This document shows, piece after piece, positions 26,433 through 33,888 of a stretch of DNA of 64,000 bases. Every line of letters begins with the position of its first letter. Position 1 is the stretch's first letter. Origin of the DNA: Acidobacteriota bacterium (lineage in GTDB: Bacteria > Acidobacteriota > Blastocatellia > Pyrinomonadales > Pyrinomonadaceae); the NCBI GenBank assembly GCA_003223025.1, contig QHXR01000025.1, positions 1 through 64,000 on the forward strand, given 5' to 3'. A program made the translations under genes and the position numbers. The notes under the pieces are model-generated. The model was not told the origin of the DNA, did not search any database, and saw nothing but the letters and a program-made list of their open reading frames with translations.

Positions 26433-26467
26433 AACGTCCGGACTGAAAATGTCCGGACGTTTTTTTA
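26433..26467 (+). terminator. Rho-independent terminator
   Basis: AACGTCCGGAC (26433-26443) pairs with GTCCGGACGTT (26451-26461), followed by a run of T. It closes the single-gene unit of the Gln/Tyr-rich protein. Confidence 0.9.
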
Positions 26468-26480
26468 TTATTATGGAGAA

Positions 26481-27038
26481 ATGGCAAAAGCGAAATTCTT
26501 TGCATCGGCGGATAAGTTCCGGGAATGGTTGGAGAAGCATCACGCGACCGAGCGCGAATTACTGGTCGGATTTCACAAACTAAAAACCGGCACCCCATCA
26601 ATGACGTGGAGCGAGTCGGTCGATCAAGCTCTCTGTTTCGGATGGATCGACGGAGTACGGAAAAGAATCGATGACGACGCGTACACGATCAGGTTTACGC
26701 CGCGCAGACCCGGGAGCATTTGGAGCGCGATCAACATCGCAAAGGTTGCCGAATTGAAAAAGAGAGGTTTGATGCGTCCTGCAGGAATCGCCGCGTTCGA
26801 GAAACGGAGCGAAGCGAAATCTGCCGTCTATGCGTACGAGAAAGAAACTGAGGTATTAGCCGCAGGGTATGAAAAGGTTTTTCGAAAGCAGAAGGACGCG
26901 TGGAAATTCTTCACCGAACAACCGCCGGGATATCGGAAGCTAATGATTCATCATGTAATGTCAGCGAGACAAGAAAAAACCAGAATGAGTCGTCTACAAA
27001 AACTCATCCTGGCAAGTGAAAGCCGAAAACGATTATGA
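26481..27038 (+). CDS. YdeI/OmpD-associated family protein
   Basis: The protein (185 residues) belongs to the YdeI/OmpD-associated family, seen from FREWLEKHHATERELLVGFHK, SVDQALCFGWIDGVRKRID and FTPRRPGSIWSAINI. These proteins are sometimes annotated as bacteriocin-protection proteins, but their function is not settled. It has no signal peptide. The C-terminal tail is Lys/Arg-rich. It starts just after the preceding terminator, and its own promoter is not evident. Confidence 0.85.
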   Translation: MAKAKFFASADKFREWLEKHHATERELLVGFHKLKTGTPSMTWSESVDQALCFGWIDGVRKRIDDDAYTIRFTPRRPGSIWSAINIAKVAELKKRGLMRPAGIAAFEKRSEAKSAVYAYEKETEVLAAGYEKVFRKQKDAWKFFTEQPPGYRKLMIHHVMSARQEKTRMSRLQKLILASESRKRL

Positions 27039-27043
27039 GCGGT

Positions 27044-27196
27044 CTAAACGCCTCGCCGTCCTCTGACCAGCTGCAACACCAGCACAATGACCGCAAGTAC
27101 CAGAAGAATGTGAATGAGATTCCCCGCCGCCTGACCAAGAAATCCAAAACCGAGGGCCCACAGAACCAACAGAATGATAATAATTGTCCAAAGCAT
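27044..27196 (-). CDS. lmo0937-family small membrane protein
   Basis: The 50-residue product MLWTIIIILLVLWALGFGFL, followed by a short loop and a second hydrophobic helix ending LVRGRRG, fits the lmo0937 family of two-helix membrane proteins. I start at ATG 27196, which has GGAGAG seven bases upstream. The frame extends further 5' but looks unlike coding sequence. It converges with the YdeI-like gene. Members are small, often stress-associated, with no assigned mechanism. Confidence 0.75.
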   Translation of the reverse strand: MLWTIIIILLVLWALGFGFLGQAAGNLIHILLVLAVIVLVLQLVRGRRGV

Positions 27197-27350
27197 AGTT
27201 TTGTCTCTCCGTGTACGAACAAAGAGATGGTAGACGAATAGATAGGCCGAGAATGTAATATAGGTGACATATGAATACACAGACCGGCGCCAGGCTTGAG
27301 AACAAATTGCTCCGGGTCGCGTAAGCTACCACTCGTTACTTACATTTCTT

Positions 27351-28616
27351 ATGTTCACCGATCTCTCGAGTCCAAGACGCGTCGTGATCACGGGTTTCGG
27401 TTGCGTGACGCCGATCGGCATCGGTCGCGAAGCGTTCTGGAGCTCGCTGCGCGACGGAAAAAGCGGAGTGCGGCGAATAGAAAGCTTTGATCCCTCTCCA
27501 TTCAACGTGCAGATCGCCGCCGAGATCCCCGACTTTGATTGGAAGGCTGAGCTTAATCCAAAGGATCGACAGCACGTTCCACGCACGGTTCCTCTTGCGC
27601 TGGCCGCCGCCCGCGAGGCGGTGCGCGATTCCGGAATTCCTGTCGAAGAACTGTCTCTGGACGAAAAGCGAATGTTCGGCGTCGTACTTGGCACCGGCGG
27701 CGGCGGACTCGCATTCACTGAGAAACAGTTCGGCTACTGGTTCTCGGGGAATGCGGGCAAGGGAAGTATCTACACGATACCCGCATCGACGCACGGCGGA
27801 CTCTCGTCCGAACTGTCGATGGTATTCAACATTCACGGACTGTCGCATGTGATATCAACCGGTTGCACATCGTCGACGGATGCGATCTTCTACGCCGCGC
27901 AGCACGTCGCCCTCGGCCGGCAAGACGTCATGCTCAGCGGAGGCGTCGATTGTCCGATCTCGCCGGGAATCTTAAAGGGGTTCGAGGTGATGACAGTTTG
28001 CACAAAGGAATGGAACGCCGAACCCGAGCGCGCGTGTCGCCCGTTCTCAAAGGATCGTTCCGGAATCGTGATCGGTGAAGGTTCGTGGATCTACGTTCTC
28101 GAATCGTACGATCGTGCAAAAGAGCGTGGTGCGAAGATCTACGCCGAGATCATCGGCTACGGCGTGACGTGCGACGCGTATCACCGTGTCCGCCTCGAAG
28201 CGAACGGCGTCGAGCCGGCACGTGCGATGAGCCTCGCGATGAAGGACGCGGGCATCTCTCCCGAAGATGTCGACTACATAAATCTTCACGGTACGTCGAC
28301 GCAACTTAACGATCGAATCGAAACTCACGCCGCGAAGCTCGCGTTCGGAGATGCCGCGTACAAGATCCCGATGTCGGCGACCAAGTCGCAGATCGGCCAT
28401 CCGCAAGGAGCAACCGGTGCGGCCGGTATCGGAGCCGCGCTCCTGGCGATAAACGAGGGAATACTTGCCCCTACGATAAATCTCGATGTTTCGGATCCCG
28501 AGTGCGATCTCGATTACGTTCCGAACGAGTCGCGCAAAGCAGAGGTCGAAACAGCTCTGTGCAATTGCATCGGGTTCGGATCCAAAAACTCCGCCTTGAT
28601 CCTTAAGAAGGCCTGA
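27351..28616 (+). CDS. Beta-ketoacyl-ACP synthase, FabF/KAS II family
   Basis: This condensing enzyme elongates acyl chains with malonyl-ACP. The nucleophile Cys172 lies in STGCTSSTD, and the two catalytic histidines lie in NLHGTSTQLND (about residue 310) and QIGHPQGATGAAG (about 346). The N-terminus RRVVITGFGCVTPIG is typical. At 421 residues it is of usual size. No acyl carrier protein or other fatty acid gene is adjacent, so it could serve fatty acid synthesis or a specialised pathway. The family call is firm, the exact substrate is not. Confidence 0.9.
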   Translation: MFTDLSSPRRVVITGFGCVTPIGIGREAFWSSLRDGKSGVRRIESFDPSPFNVQIAAEIPDFDWKAELNPKDRQHVPRTVPLALAAAREAVRDSGIPVEELSLDEKRMFGVVLGTGGGGLAFTEKQFGYWFSGNAGKGSIYTIPASTHGGLSSELSMVFNIHGLSHVISTGCTSSTDAIFYAAQHVALGRQDVMLSGGVDCPISPGILKGFEVMTVCTKEWNAEPERACRPFSKDRSGIVIGEGSWIYVLESYDRAKERGAKIYAEIIGYGVTCDAYHRVRLEANGVEPARAMSLAMKDAGISPEDVDYINLHGTSTQLNDRIETHAAKLAFGDAAYKIPMSATKSQIGHPQGATGAAGIGAALLAINEGILAPTINLDVSDPECDLDYVPNESRKAEVETALCNCIGFGSKNSALILKKA

Positions 28617-28624
28617 TACGCAAA

Positions 28625-28653
28625 GAGCGCGACTCTGTTAAAAAATCGCGCTC
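28625..28653. terminator. Hairpin between fabF-type gene and the convergent small gene
   Basis: GAGCGCGA (28625-28632) pairs with TCGCGCTC (28646-28653). Only a weak T tail follows on the plus strand, so termination is possible but not assured. Confidence 0.5.
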
Positions 28654-28695
28654 AGATTAAATTTGATAGATATCGGAACGGAGAGCCTCCAACAA

Positions 28696-28953
28696 TCAGA
28701 CAGAATCCGATTTTAATGAAGGCGGATAATAAAAAGGTCCGGTGGTTCTGAATTCTTCAGCGTTGAACCTTTTACGAGCGCCGCAGTCGAGACATGCACG
28801 ATATGACATGTTCTTATCCGAGATGGGTCGCGTGAGTCGCTTGTGCCAGCATCCGAAAACCGATGCTACGAGACCGATCTTCTCGCCGAATGATCCGCGA
28901 GTCCTGTTAATAAGCGAAGCTGCGATTGTGTTCTGTTCCAATATTCCTTGCAT
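28696..28953 (-). CDS. Small zinc-ribbon-like hypothetical protein
   Basis: The 85-residue protein has a Cys-Trp-His cluster (FGCWHKRLTRP, about residue 35) and a CLDCGARK knuckle (about 54-61), together suggesting a zinc-binding ribbon. It ends with the aromatic-rich FRTTGPFYYPP. I do not know a named family. It converges with the ketosynthase gene and is followed upstream by a long non-coding gap, which should contain its promoter. Confidence 0.6.
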   Translation of the reverse strand: MQGILEQNTIAASLINRTRGSFGEKIGLVASVFGCWHKRLTRPISDKNMSYRACLDCGARKRFNAEEFRTTGPFYYPPSLKSDSV

Positions 28954-29244
28954 AACCTTTCTTGTCTCCTCACATTTATTCGATGTGATTCGCCCGATTT
29001 AGAAGAACGAGTCAGGGGAAAGTTTTTGCAGACGATCTAAATTCGCTTCCGCGAAACGTCCGCAACACATTTACGCGTGTCGCGGCAGGACTTCGTATCA
29101 CGAAGCCCCCCGATCATCCGCCAACCCCAGTTGCAAGCCCTGTGCCTAGAAAAAGCCTCTTTATTTATAGAAAGCGTTAATAGGACCCGCTTTCTCTAAT
29201 TCGCGGATTTAGTTAGAATCATGCAAAAAGATCCGGGAGAATTT
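28954..29244. other. Non-coding gap, nothing identified
   Basis: The 291-base gap lies between a leftward small gene and the rightward nuclease gene, so it should hold two promoters. I see several short imperfect dyads (for example CACATTTATTCGATGTG at about 28973) but no recognisable riboswitch, RNA gene or coding frame. Confidence 0.4.
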
Positions 29245-30219
29245 ATGGGGAAAATGGTCCGTTCGGTTTTGATTTGTGCGGTTATGCTGATGCTCGCTTC
29301 GTTTACGTTCGCGTGGAACGACGTTGGGCATAAACTGACCGCTTTTATTGCATGGCAGCAAATGACGCCGGCTGCACGTGAAGCGGTGATCAAGATTCTG
29401 CGTGCCGGGCCGGAGGACTCGAATATTCCGGCTTACTTCATGTACGGACCGGAACCCGAAGAGGCGCGAAAGCTCGAATACTTCATGCTCATGGCGACCT
29501 GGGCAGACATCGTTCGCGAGCGTGCGCTTGATGCGAGGTTCAAGAAGTATCACAAGAGCAATTGGCACTACGACGACACGTTTTGGAAACAGGTCGGAGA
29601 TAAGGCCGAAATTCTTCCCAATGCTGAAGAGGGCGGTGTCGCGATCGACAGGCTTATCGACTTCGATAAAGTTTTGCGGAACCCGTCCGCTACGGATAAA
29701 GACAAAGCGGTCGCGATTGCGTGGATCGAACATCTCATTGGCGATATTCATCAACCTCTTCACACATCAGGGCGTGTAACCGATCGCGAGCCAAAGGGCG
29801 ATCAAGGTGCGAACCTTTTTCTCCTCACACCCGAAGGAACGCCGCGGGAAAAACAGTCGAACCTACACTGGTACTGGGACTCGATAATCGATCGTGCCGC
29901 GCCTCTCAAGGGCGACGCGTGCGAGAAAGACTATCTCGAATCGCTCGGCAAAAAAATCATGAAAAAATATCCGGTGAGCTCGCTTAGCTCGGCGATCAGG
30001 CTCGGAGAATTCGACGAGTGGCGCAAGGAAAGTTTTGCTCTCAATCCGACCGATGTCTTCACGCCTGACCTCGTCCGGTTTCAGATGCCATCCGAAAAAT
30101 ATAAGAAACACGCTTTCAACGTCGCCGAGCGACAGATCGCTCTCGCCGGATATCGCATGGGCCAAATGCTAAATCAAATCTTCGCGACGGCCCCGGTAGC
30201 CGCGACACCCGCTCGATGA
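29245..30219 (+). CDS. Secreted S1/P1-family nuclease
   Basis: S1/P1 nucleases are trinuclear-zinc enzymes that cleave single-stranded nucleic acids or remove 3' phosphates. The signal peptide ends at Ala23, so the mature protein would begin with Trp24 (WNDVGHKLTAF), the N-terminal Trp whose backbone binds zinc in this family. Further ligands appear in MATWAD, NWHYDD and HLIGDIHQPLH. I take the ATG at 29245, behind GGGAG, over one eight codons upstream. The stop overlaps the following M20 peptidase start (ATGA), so they are co-translated. Confidence 0.92.
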   Translation: MGKMVRSVLICAVMLMLASFTFAWNDVGHKLTAFIAWQQMTPAAREAVIKILRAGPEDSNIPAYFMYGPEPEEARKLEYFMLMATWADIVRERALDARFKKYHKSNWHYDDTFWKQVGDKAEILPNAEEGGVAIDRLIDFDKVLRNPSATDKDKAVAIAWIEHLIGDIHQPLHTSGRVTDREPKGDQGANLFLLTPEGTPREKQSNLHWYWDSIIDRAAPLKGDACEKDYLESLGKKIMKKYPVSSLSSAIRLGEFDEWRKESFALNPTDVFTPDLVRFQMPSEKYKKHAFNVAERQIALAGYRMGQMLNQIFATAPVAATPAR

Positions 30220-31352
30220 AGCCAACCCAAGTTTTGGATTATTTCAACGCTCGCCGCGACTCGACAGTCGCGATGATCCGCGAGATCGTCGAGATCGAAT
30301 CGCCGTCATACGATGTCGAGCGGAGCCGGCTCGTCGCGCTCTGGATCGAGAACGAAGCTCGAAAACTTTCACTCGATCTTGAGATCGAGAAAATTCCCGA
30401 AAAAAAATTCGGCGACCACATCATCATCAGAGCCTTTTCCAAACGCGAAGGAAAAATTCTGATTCTCGGCCACACCGATACCGTCCATCCGGTCGGAACG
30501 AAGATCCTGAATCCGACGCGGATCGAAGACGGGAAGTTTTTCGGCTGCGGGATCTTCGACATGAAGTCCGGGATCGTGCTGATGCTGGAGGCTCTTCGCT
30601 TCTTCGCCGAAACGGGAATCGAACCGTCACGCAGTCTGACCATCCTGCTTTCGTGTGACGAAGAGGTCGGAAGTTTTACAGGCCGCGAACTTGTAGAACG
30701 CGAGGCCGCCGATTCAGATGTTAGTTTCGTCCTCGAACCGTCCGCCGCCGGTCGTGTGAAGACGGGCCGGAAAGGTACAGGGATGTTCACGCTGAAAACC
30801 CACGGCGTTCCGGCGCACGCGGGATTGGAACCGGAGCGCGGCGCGAGCGCTGTTCTCGAAGTCGCGCAGCAGATCCAGAAATTACATTCGCTAAATAATA
30901 TTGCCGCCGGAACCACGGTGAATGTTTGCACGATCCGCGGAGGCACGACGACAAATGTAATTCCGGAACATGCCGAGTGCACCGTCGATGTGCGGTTTTC
31001 ATCGATGGACGAGGCATCGCGGATCGAAGCTGCCGTGCTCGATTTGAATTCGTTTGACGAACGTGTTTCTATCGAGATCACGGGCGGAATAAACCGGCCG
31101 CCGATGGAACGCACCGCGGCCGTGGCAGGGTTGTTTGAGAAAGCGAGATCGATCGGAGCGAGTTTCGATTACGAGGTTGGCGAGACACAGGTAGGAGGGG
31201 CGTCGGACGGAAACTTCATCGCGGCGCTCGGCGTCCCGCTTCTCGACGGTTTGGGGATCGCCGGCGACGGAGCCCATCGTCTCGACGAACATATCTTGAT
31301 CGACGACATCGCAAAACGCGCCGCACTGATCACGTTAATGCTGATGTCCTGA
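30216..31352 (+). CDS. M20-family metallopeptidase (carboxypeptidase G2-like)
   Basis: This is a zinc-dependent amino- or carboxypeptidase of the M20A/glutamate carboxypeptidase group. HTDTVHPVG (about residue 87) supplies the first ligand, followed by GCGIFDMKSG with the bridging Asp, the catalytic Glu in SCDEEVGS, and the later His of GDGAHRLDEHI. A dimerisation domain interrupts the catalytic domain at about 180-290. There is no signal peptide, so it acts in the cytoplasm. It is translationally coupled to the secreted nuclease upstream, an unusual pair. Confidence 0.9.
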   Translation: MKPTQVLDYFNARRDSTVAMIREIVEIESPSYDVERSRLVALWIENEARKLSLDLEIEKIPEKKFGDHIIIRAFSKREGKILILGHTDTVHPVGTKILNPTRIEDGKFFGCGIFDMKSGIVLMLEALRFFAETGIEPSRSLTILLSCDEEVGSFTGRELVEREAADSDVSFVLEPSAAGRVKTGRKGTGMFTLKTHGVPAHAGLEPERGASAVLEVAQQIQKLHSLNNIAAGTTVNVCTIRGGTTTNVIPEHAECTVDVRFSSMDEASRIEAAVLDLNSFDERVSIEITGGINRPPMERTAAVAGLFEKARSIGASFDYEVGETQVGGASDGNFIAALGVPLLDGLGIAGDGAHRLDEHILIDDIAKRAALITLMLMS

Positions 31353-31562
31353 TGCATCGATACCAACGACGGTGATGAAAATACTAAAGGCTTTTCTTGT
31401 TGGCGCGTTTACCATTTTCCCGCTTCGATCGGGCGGATCTTGAGACAGAGAGGCGTGATCAAACCAGAAAAGTCCGGATCGCAAATCTGAAATCTGAAGA
31501 GTTCGAGCCGATCTCTCTCATAGGTCTGAAGTGCTCATACTCCGAACCTTAGTCCGCGCGCA

Positions 31563-32087
31563 ATGCCGACGATCTTTTCACACGCCATCTTCGCTTCGTC
31601 CGTGGGAAGTGCATTTCGCCTCGAGCATGATCGAGCCCGGTTCTGGATCCTGACGGCGATCTGCGCGATGCTACCGGACGCCGATGTTATTTCATTCGCG
31701 TTTGGCGTGAGCTACGGCAGCATGTTCGGTCACCGCGGAATAACTCACTCGATCATCTTCGCGGTAACGATCGGCATTCTCGTTTCGGTCCTGTTCTATC
31801 CCGGACGAGAGATTCCAAAATGGAAACTCGCTCTGTATTTCGGTCTGGTTACTGCCACTCATCCGTTTCTCGACATGTTCACGAACGGCGGCCGCGGCGT
31901 CGCACTACTTGCACCGTTCAGCGGCGAGCGGTTCTTTTTCCCGTGGCGTCCGATCGAAGTGTCGCCGATCGGTTTGGATTTTTTCAGCGACCGCGGCTTC
32001 GGAGTCATCGCCAGCGAGATAATTTGGATATGGGTTCCGAGTGCGATAATCTTCGTCGTCGCGTCGCTGGTCAGACGAAGATCATGA
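31563..32087 (+). CDS. DUF457/YdjM-family membrane-bound predicted metal-dependent hydrolase
   Basis: The 174-residue protein has about four membrane helices and the family motifs MPTIFSHAIFASS, LPDADVISF, FGHRGITHS and THPFLDMFTNGG, whose His and Asp residues are the presumed metal ligands. The family (YdjM in E. coli) is an integral membrane predicted hydrolase with LexA-controlled members, but the reaction is unknown. It precedes selC by 35 bases. The 210-base gap upstream carries no recognised gene. Confidence 0.85.
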   Translation: MPTIFSHAIFASSVGSAFRLEHDRARFWILTAICAMLPDADVISFAFGVSYGSMFGHRGITHSIIFAVTIGILVSVLFYPGREIPKWKLALYFGLVTATHPFLDMFTNGGRGVALLAPFSGERFFFPWRPIEVSPIGLDFFSDRGFGVIASEIIWIWVPSAIIFVVASLVRRRS

Positions 32088-32122
32088 TGAGACACTTCCA
32101 ATAAATCGTCCGCACAATTTGC

Positions 32123-32221
32123 GGAGGCGCATCCCGTCCGGTGACGGGCGCGGTCTTCAAAACCGTCAGCGAGTACGCGAGAGCGTGCTTGGGTGGGTTC
32201 GACCCCCACACGCCTCCGCCA
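32123..32221 (+). tRNA. selC: tRNA-Sec (anticodon TCA)
   Basis: The 99-base element folds as a selenocysteine tRNA. The acceptor GGAGGCG pairs with CGCCTCC, followed by G and an encoded CCA. There is a 6-bp D stem (CCCGTC/GACGGG) typical of tRNA-Sec. The anticodon loop CTTCAAA carries TCA at 32157-32159. A long variable arm (about 32167-32190) and a T arm (GTGGG-TTCGACC-CCCAC) complete the fold. It reads UGA and fits the UGA-containing selD. A 31-bp repeat begins six bases after the CCA. Confidence 0.95.
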
Positions 32222-32226
32222 AGTCC

Positions 32227-32257
32227 ATTTTGGATTTTAGATTTTGGATTTTGGATT
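32227..32257. repeat. Left arm of 31-bp inverted repeat (TTTTGGA word repeats)
   Basis: A tandem of ATTTTGGA-type units. Its reverse complement, with a single mismatch, is at 32740-32770. The two arms bracket the four-helix-bundle gene, and this one begins six bases after selC. Confidence 0.93.
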
Positions 32258-32364
32258 GAAGCCACCGGCCTCAGACCCTTTCCATTTACCCCGACAAGAA
32301 TGCTTTAGAATTTTTCACGCGTTTTCAATATTTATCGACCGACATAGTTTTATAGTCGCCCGAT

Positions 32365-32772
32365 ATGACTGAAAACGAATTCAAAGCTCGCACGAAACAA
32401 GTAGCCCTGCGTGTAATTCGCCTCGTAAATACATTGCCAATGTCAGGAGTATCAGGCGTTGTCGGAAAACAACTCGTCCGATCGGGTACATCAATTGGTG
32501 CGAACTACCGCGCCGCTTGCCGGGGCAAGTCCACCGCTGACGTTCTACACAAACTGGCGATCGTTGAAGAGGAAGCAGACGAGAGTCTTTACTGGATCGA
32601 ATTGTTGATAGAAGCTCAGATCGTTTCGGAGCGAAAACTTGCATCGCTTACGAAAGAGATCAACGAAATCGTCCGAATGATAGTGGCTTCGATCAAGACA
32701 TTACGCTTTAAGGGACAGAACGTCCCCAGAAACTCTTCCAATCCAAAATCCAAAATCCAAAATCCAAAATGA
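32365..32772 (+). CDS. Four-helix-bundle protein (S23/IVS-encoded type)
   Basis: The 135-residue protein matches the S23 or four helix bundle family first noted as proteins encoded in 23S rRNA intervening sequences. Characteristic are RVIRLVNTLP, KQLVRSGTSIGANYRAACRGKS, and EEADESLYWIELLIEAQIV. The last residues, NPKSKIQNPK, are encoded by the right inverted-repeat arm, so the native C-terminus was probably shorter. The gene lies between 31-bp inverted arms, next to selC, and overlaps dprA. Its function is unknown, and it may be part of a mobile cassette. Confidence 0.85.
   Translation: MTENEFKARTKQVALRVIRLVNTLPMSGVSGVVGKQLVRSGTSIGANYRAACRGKSTADVLHKLAIVEEEADESLYWIELLIEAQIVSERKLASLTKEINEIVRMIVASIKTLRFKGQNVPRNSSNPKSKIQNPK
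32740..32770. repeat. Right arm of 31-bp inverted repeat
   Basis: Tandem CCAAAAT units form the reverse complement of 32227-32257. The arm contains the 3' end of the four-helix-bundle gene, and its final bases include the ATG of dprA (32769). Confidence 0.93.
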
Positions 32773-33887
32773 AGAGCTGGATTGCACTCAACATGACTCC
32801 CGGCGTTGGTCCGCGGGTTGCGACGCGGCTTCTTGAGGCGTTTGGCTCGCCGGAGAATGTCTTTCATGCGCGGCGTTCGCAGCTGGAGATGTTGCGGATC
32901 AGGCCCGAGACGATCGAGAGCATCATTGCACGCGAGCTCGAGCCGCGGGCAGAGGTTGAGCTCGAACGTGTCAAGAAACTTGGCGGCGATATTTTGATAC
33001 TCGACGACGGTAGTTATCCGGCGCTGCTGCGCGAGATCTGCGATCCGCCGATCACGCTTTACGTCCGTGGTGCGTGGGAAGAATGTCTCACGCTTCCGTG
33101 CATCGGCGTGATCGGATCTCGTCTTTGCTCGACGTACGGGATGAACGCGGCGGAGATGCTTTCGCGCGATCTCGCGTCGGCTGGAATCTGCGTCGTATCA
33201 GGATTCGCACGCGGGATCGACACAGCTGCGCATCGCGGTGCGATGCGCGGCGGTGGCAAGACGGTCGCCGTGCTCGGAACCGGGATCGACTCGGTCTATC
33301 CGAAAGAAAACACACGTCTCGTGAAAGAGATCCTCGATTCGGGCGGAGCCGTCGTTTCGCAGTTCCCACTCGGCACGCCGCCGCTGAAGGACAACTTTCC
33401 TTATCGAAACAGAATCATAAGCGGGCTAAGTTTAGGCGTGTTGATCGTCGAAGCATCGGAGCGAAGCGGCTCGTTGATAACCGCTCGGCTTGCGATGGAG
33501 CAGAACCGTGAGGTGATGGCGGTTCCGGGAAATATCACATCCGCGAATTCGTACGGCACGAATTATTTGATAAAGTCCGGTGCAAAGCTCGTCCAGCAAT
33601 GGCAGGATGTCGTCGCCGAATTACCGAGTGAGATCGGTGCGATGATTTTGCCGCCGAAAGTCGAACAGGAAGCCGGATCGTTTTCGGTTGCTGCTACACC
33701 GGCCGATCTCGATCCGAATGAGGCTAAGGTTTGGTCGCTTTTGTCTGCCGATGAGCCGGTCCAGATCGACTCTTTGCTAACCTTGAGCGGTCTCTCGTTC
33801 GGCGATTTGAACTCGGCTCTAGTCGCCCTCGATATTCGCGATATGATACGTGTCTTGCCGGGGAAGAATTACGCAAGACGAATTTGA
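32769..33887 (+). CDS. dprA: DNA-processing protein DprA
   Basis: DprA loads RecA on incoming single strands in natural transformation. The Rossmann-like domain holds GVIGSRLCSTYG (about residue 114), SGFARGIDTAAHRGAM (about 147) and VLGTGIDSVYP. An N-terminal helical segment (about 1-60, LNMTPGVGPRVATRLLEAFG) and a C-terminal winged-helix domain (about 310-372) complete the usual architecture at 372 residues. The ATG lies in the repeat arm, without an SD sequence, overlapping the upstream stop, so translation is probably coupled. Confidence 0.95.
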   Translation: MKSWIALNMTPGVGPRVATRLLEAFGSPENVFHARRSQLEMLRIRPETIESIIARELEPRAEVELERVKKLGGDILILDDGSYPALLREICDPPITLYVRGAWEECLTLPCIGVIGSRLCSTYGMNAAEMLSRDLASAGICVVSGFARGIDTAAHRGAMRGGGKTVAVLGTGIDSVYPKENTRLVKEILDSGGAVVSQFPLGTPPLKDNFPYRNRIISGLSLGVLIVEASERSGSLITARLAMEQNREVMAVPGNITSANSYGTNYLIKSGAKLVQQWQDVVAELPSEIGAMILPPKVEQEAGSFSVAATPADLDPNEAKVWSLLSADEPVQIDSLLTLSGLSFGDLNSALVALDIRDMIRVLPGKNYARRI

Positions 33888-33888
33888 A

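Noticed and set aside
27571-27590. GTTCCACGCAC as a parS-like sequence in the ketosynthase gene
   Set aside because: Only one half-site and no dyad symmetry.
31375-31443. 22-codon ORF beginning ATGAAAATACTAAAG
   Set aside because: Too short, no ribosome binding site or family, only a weakly hydrophobic peptide.
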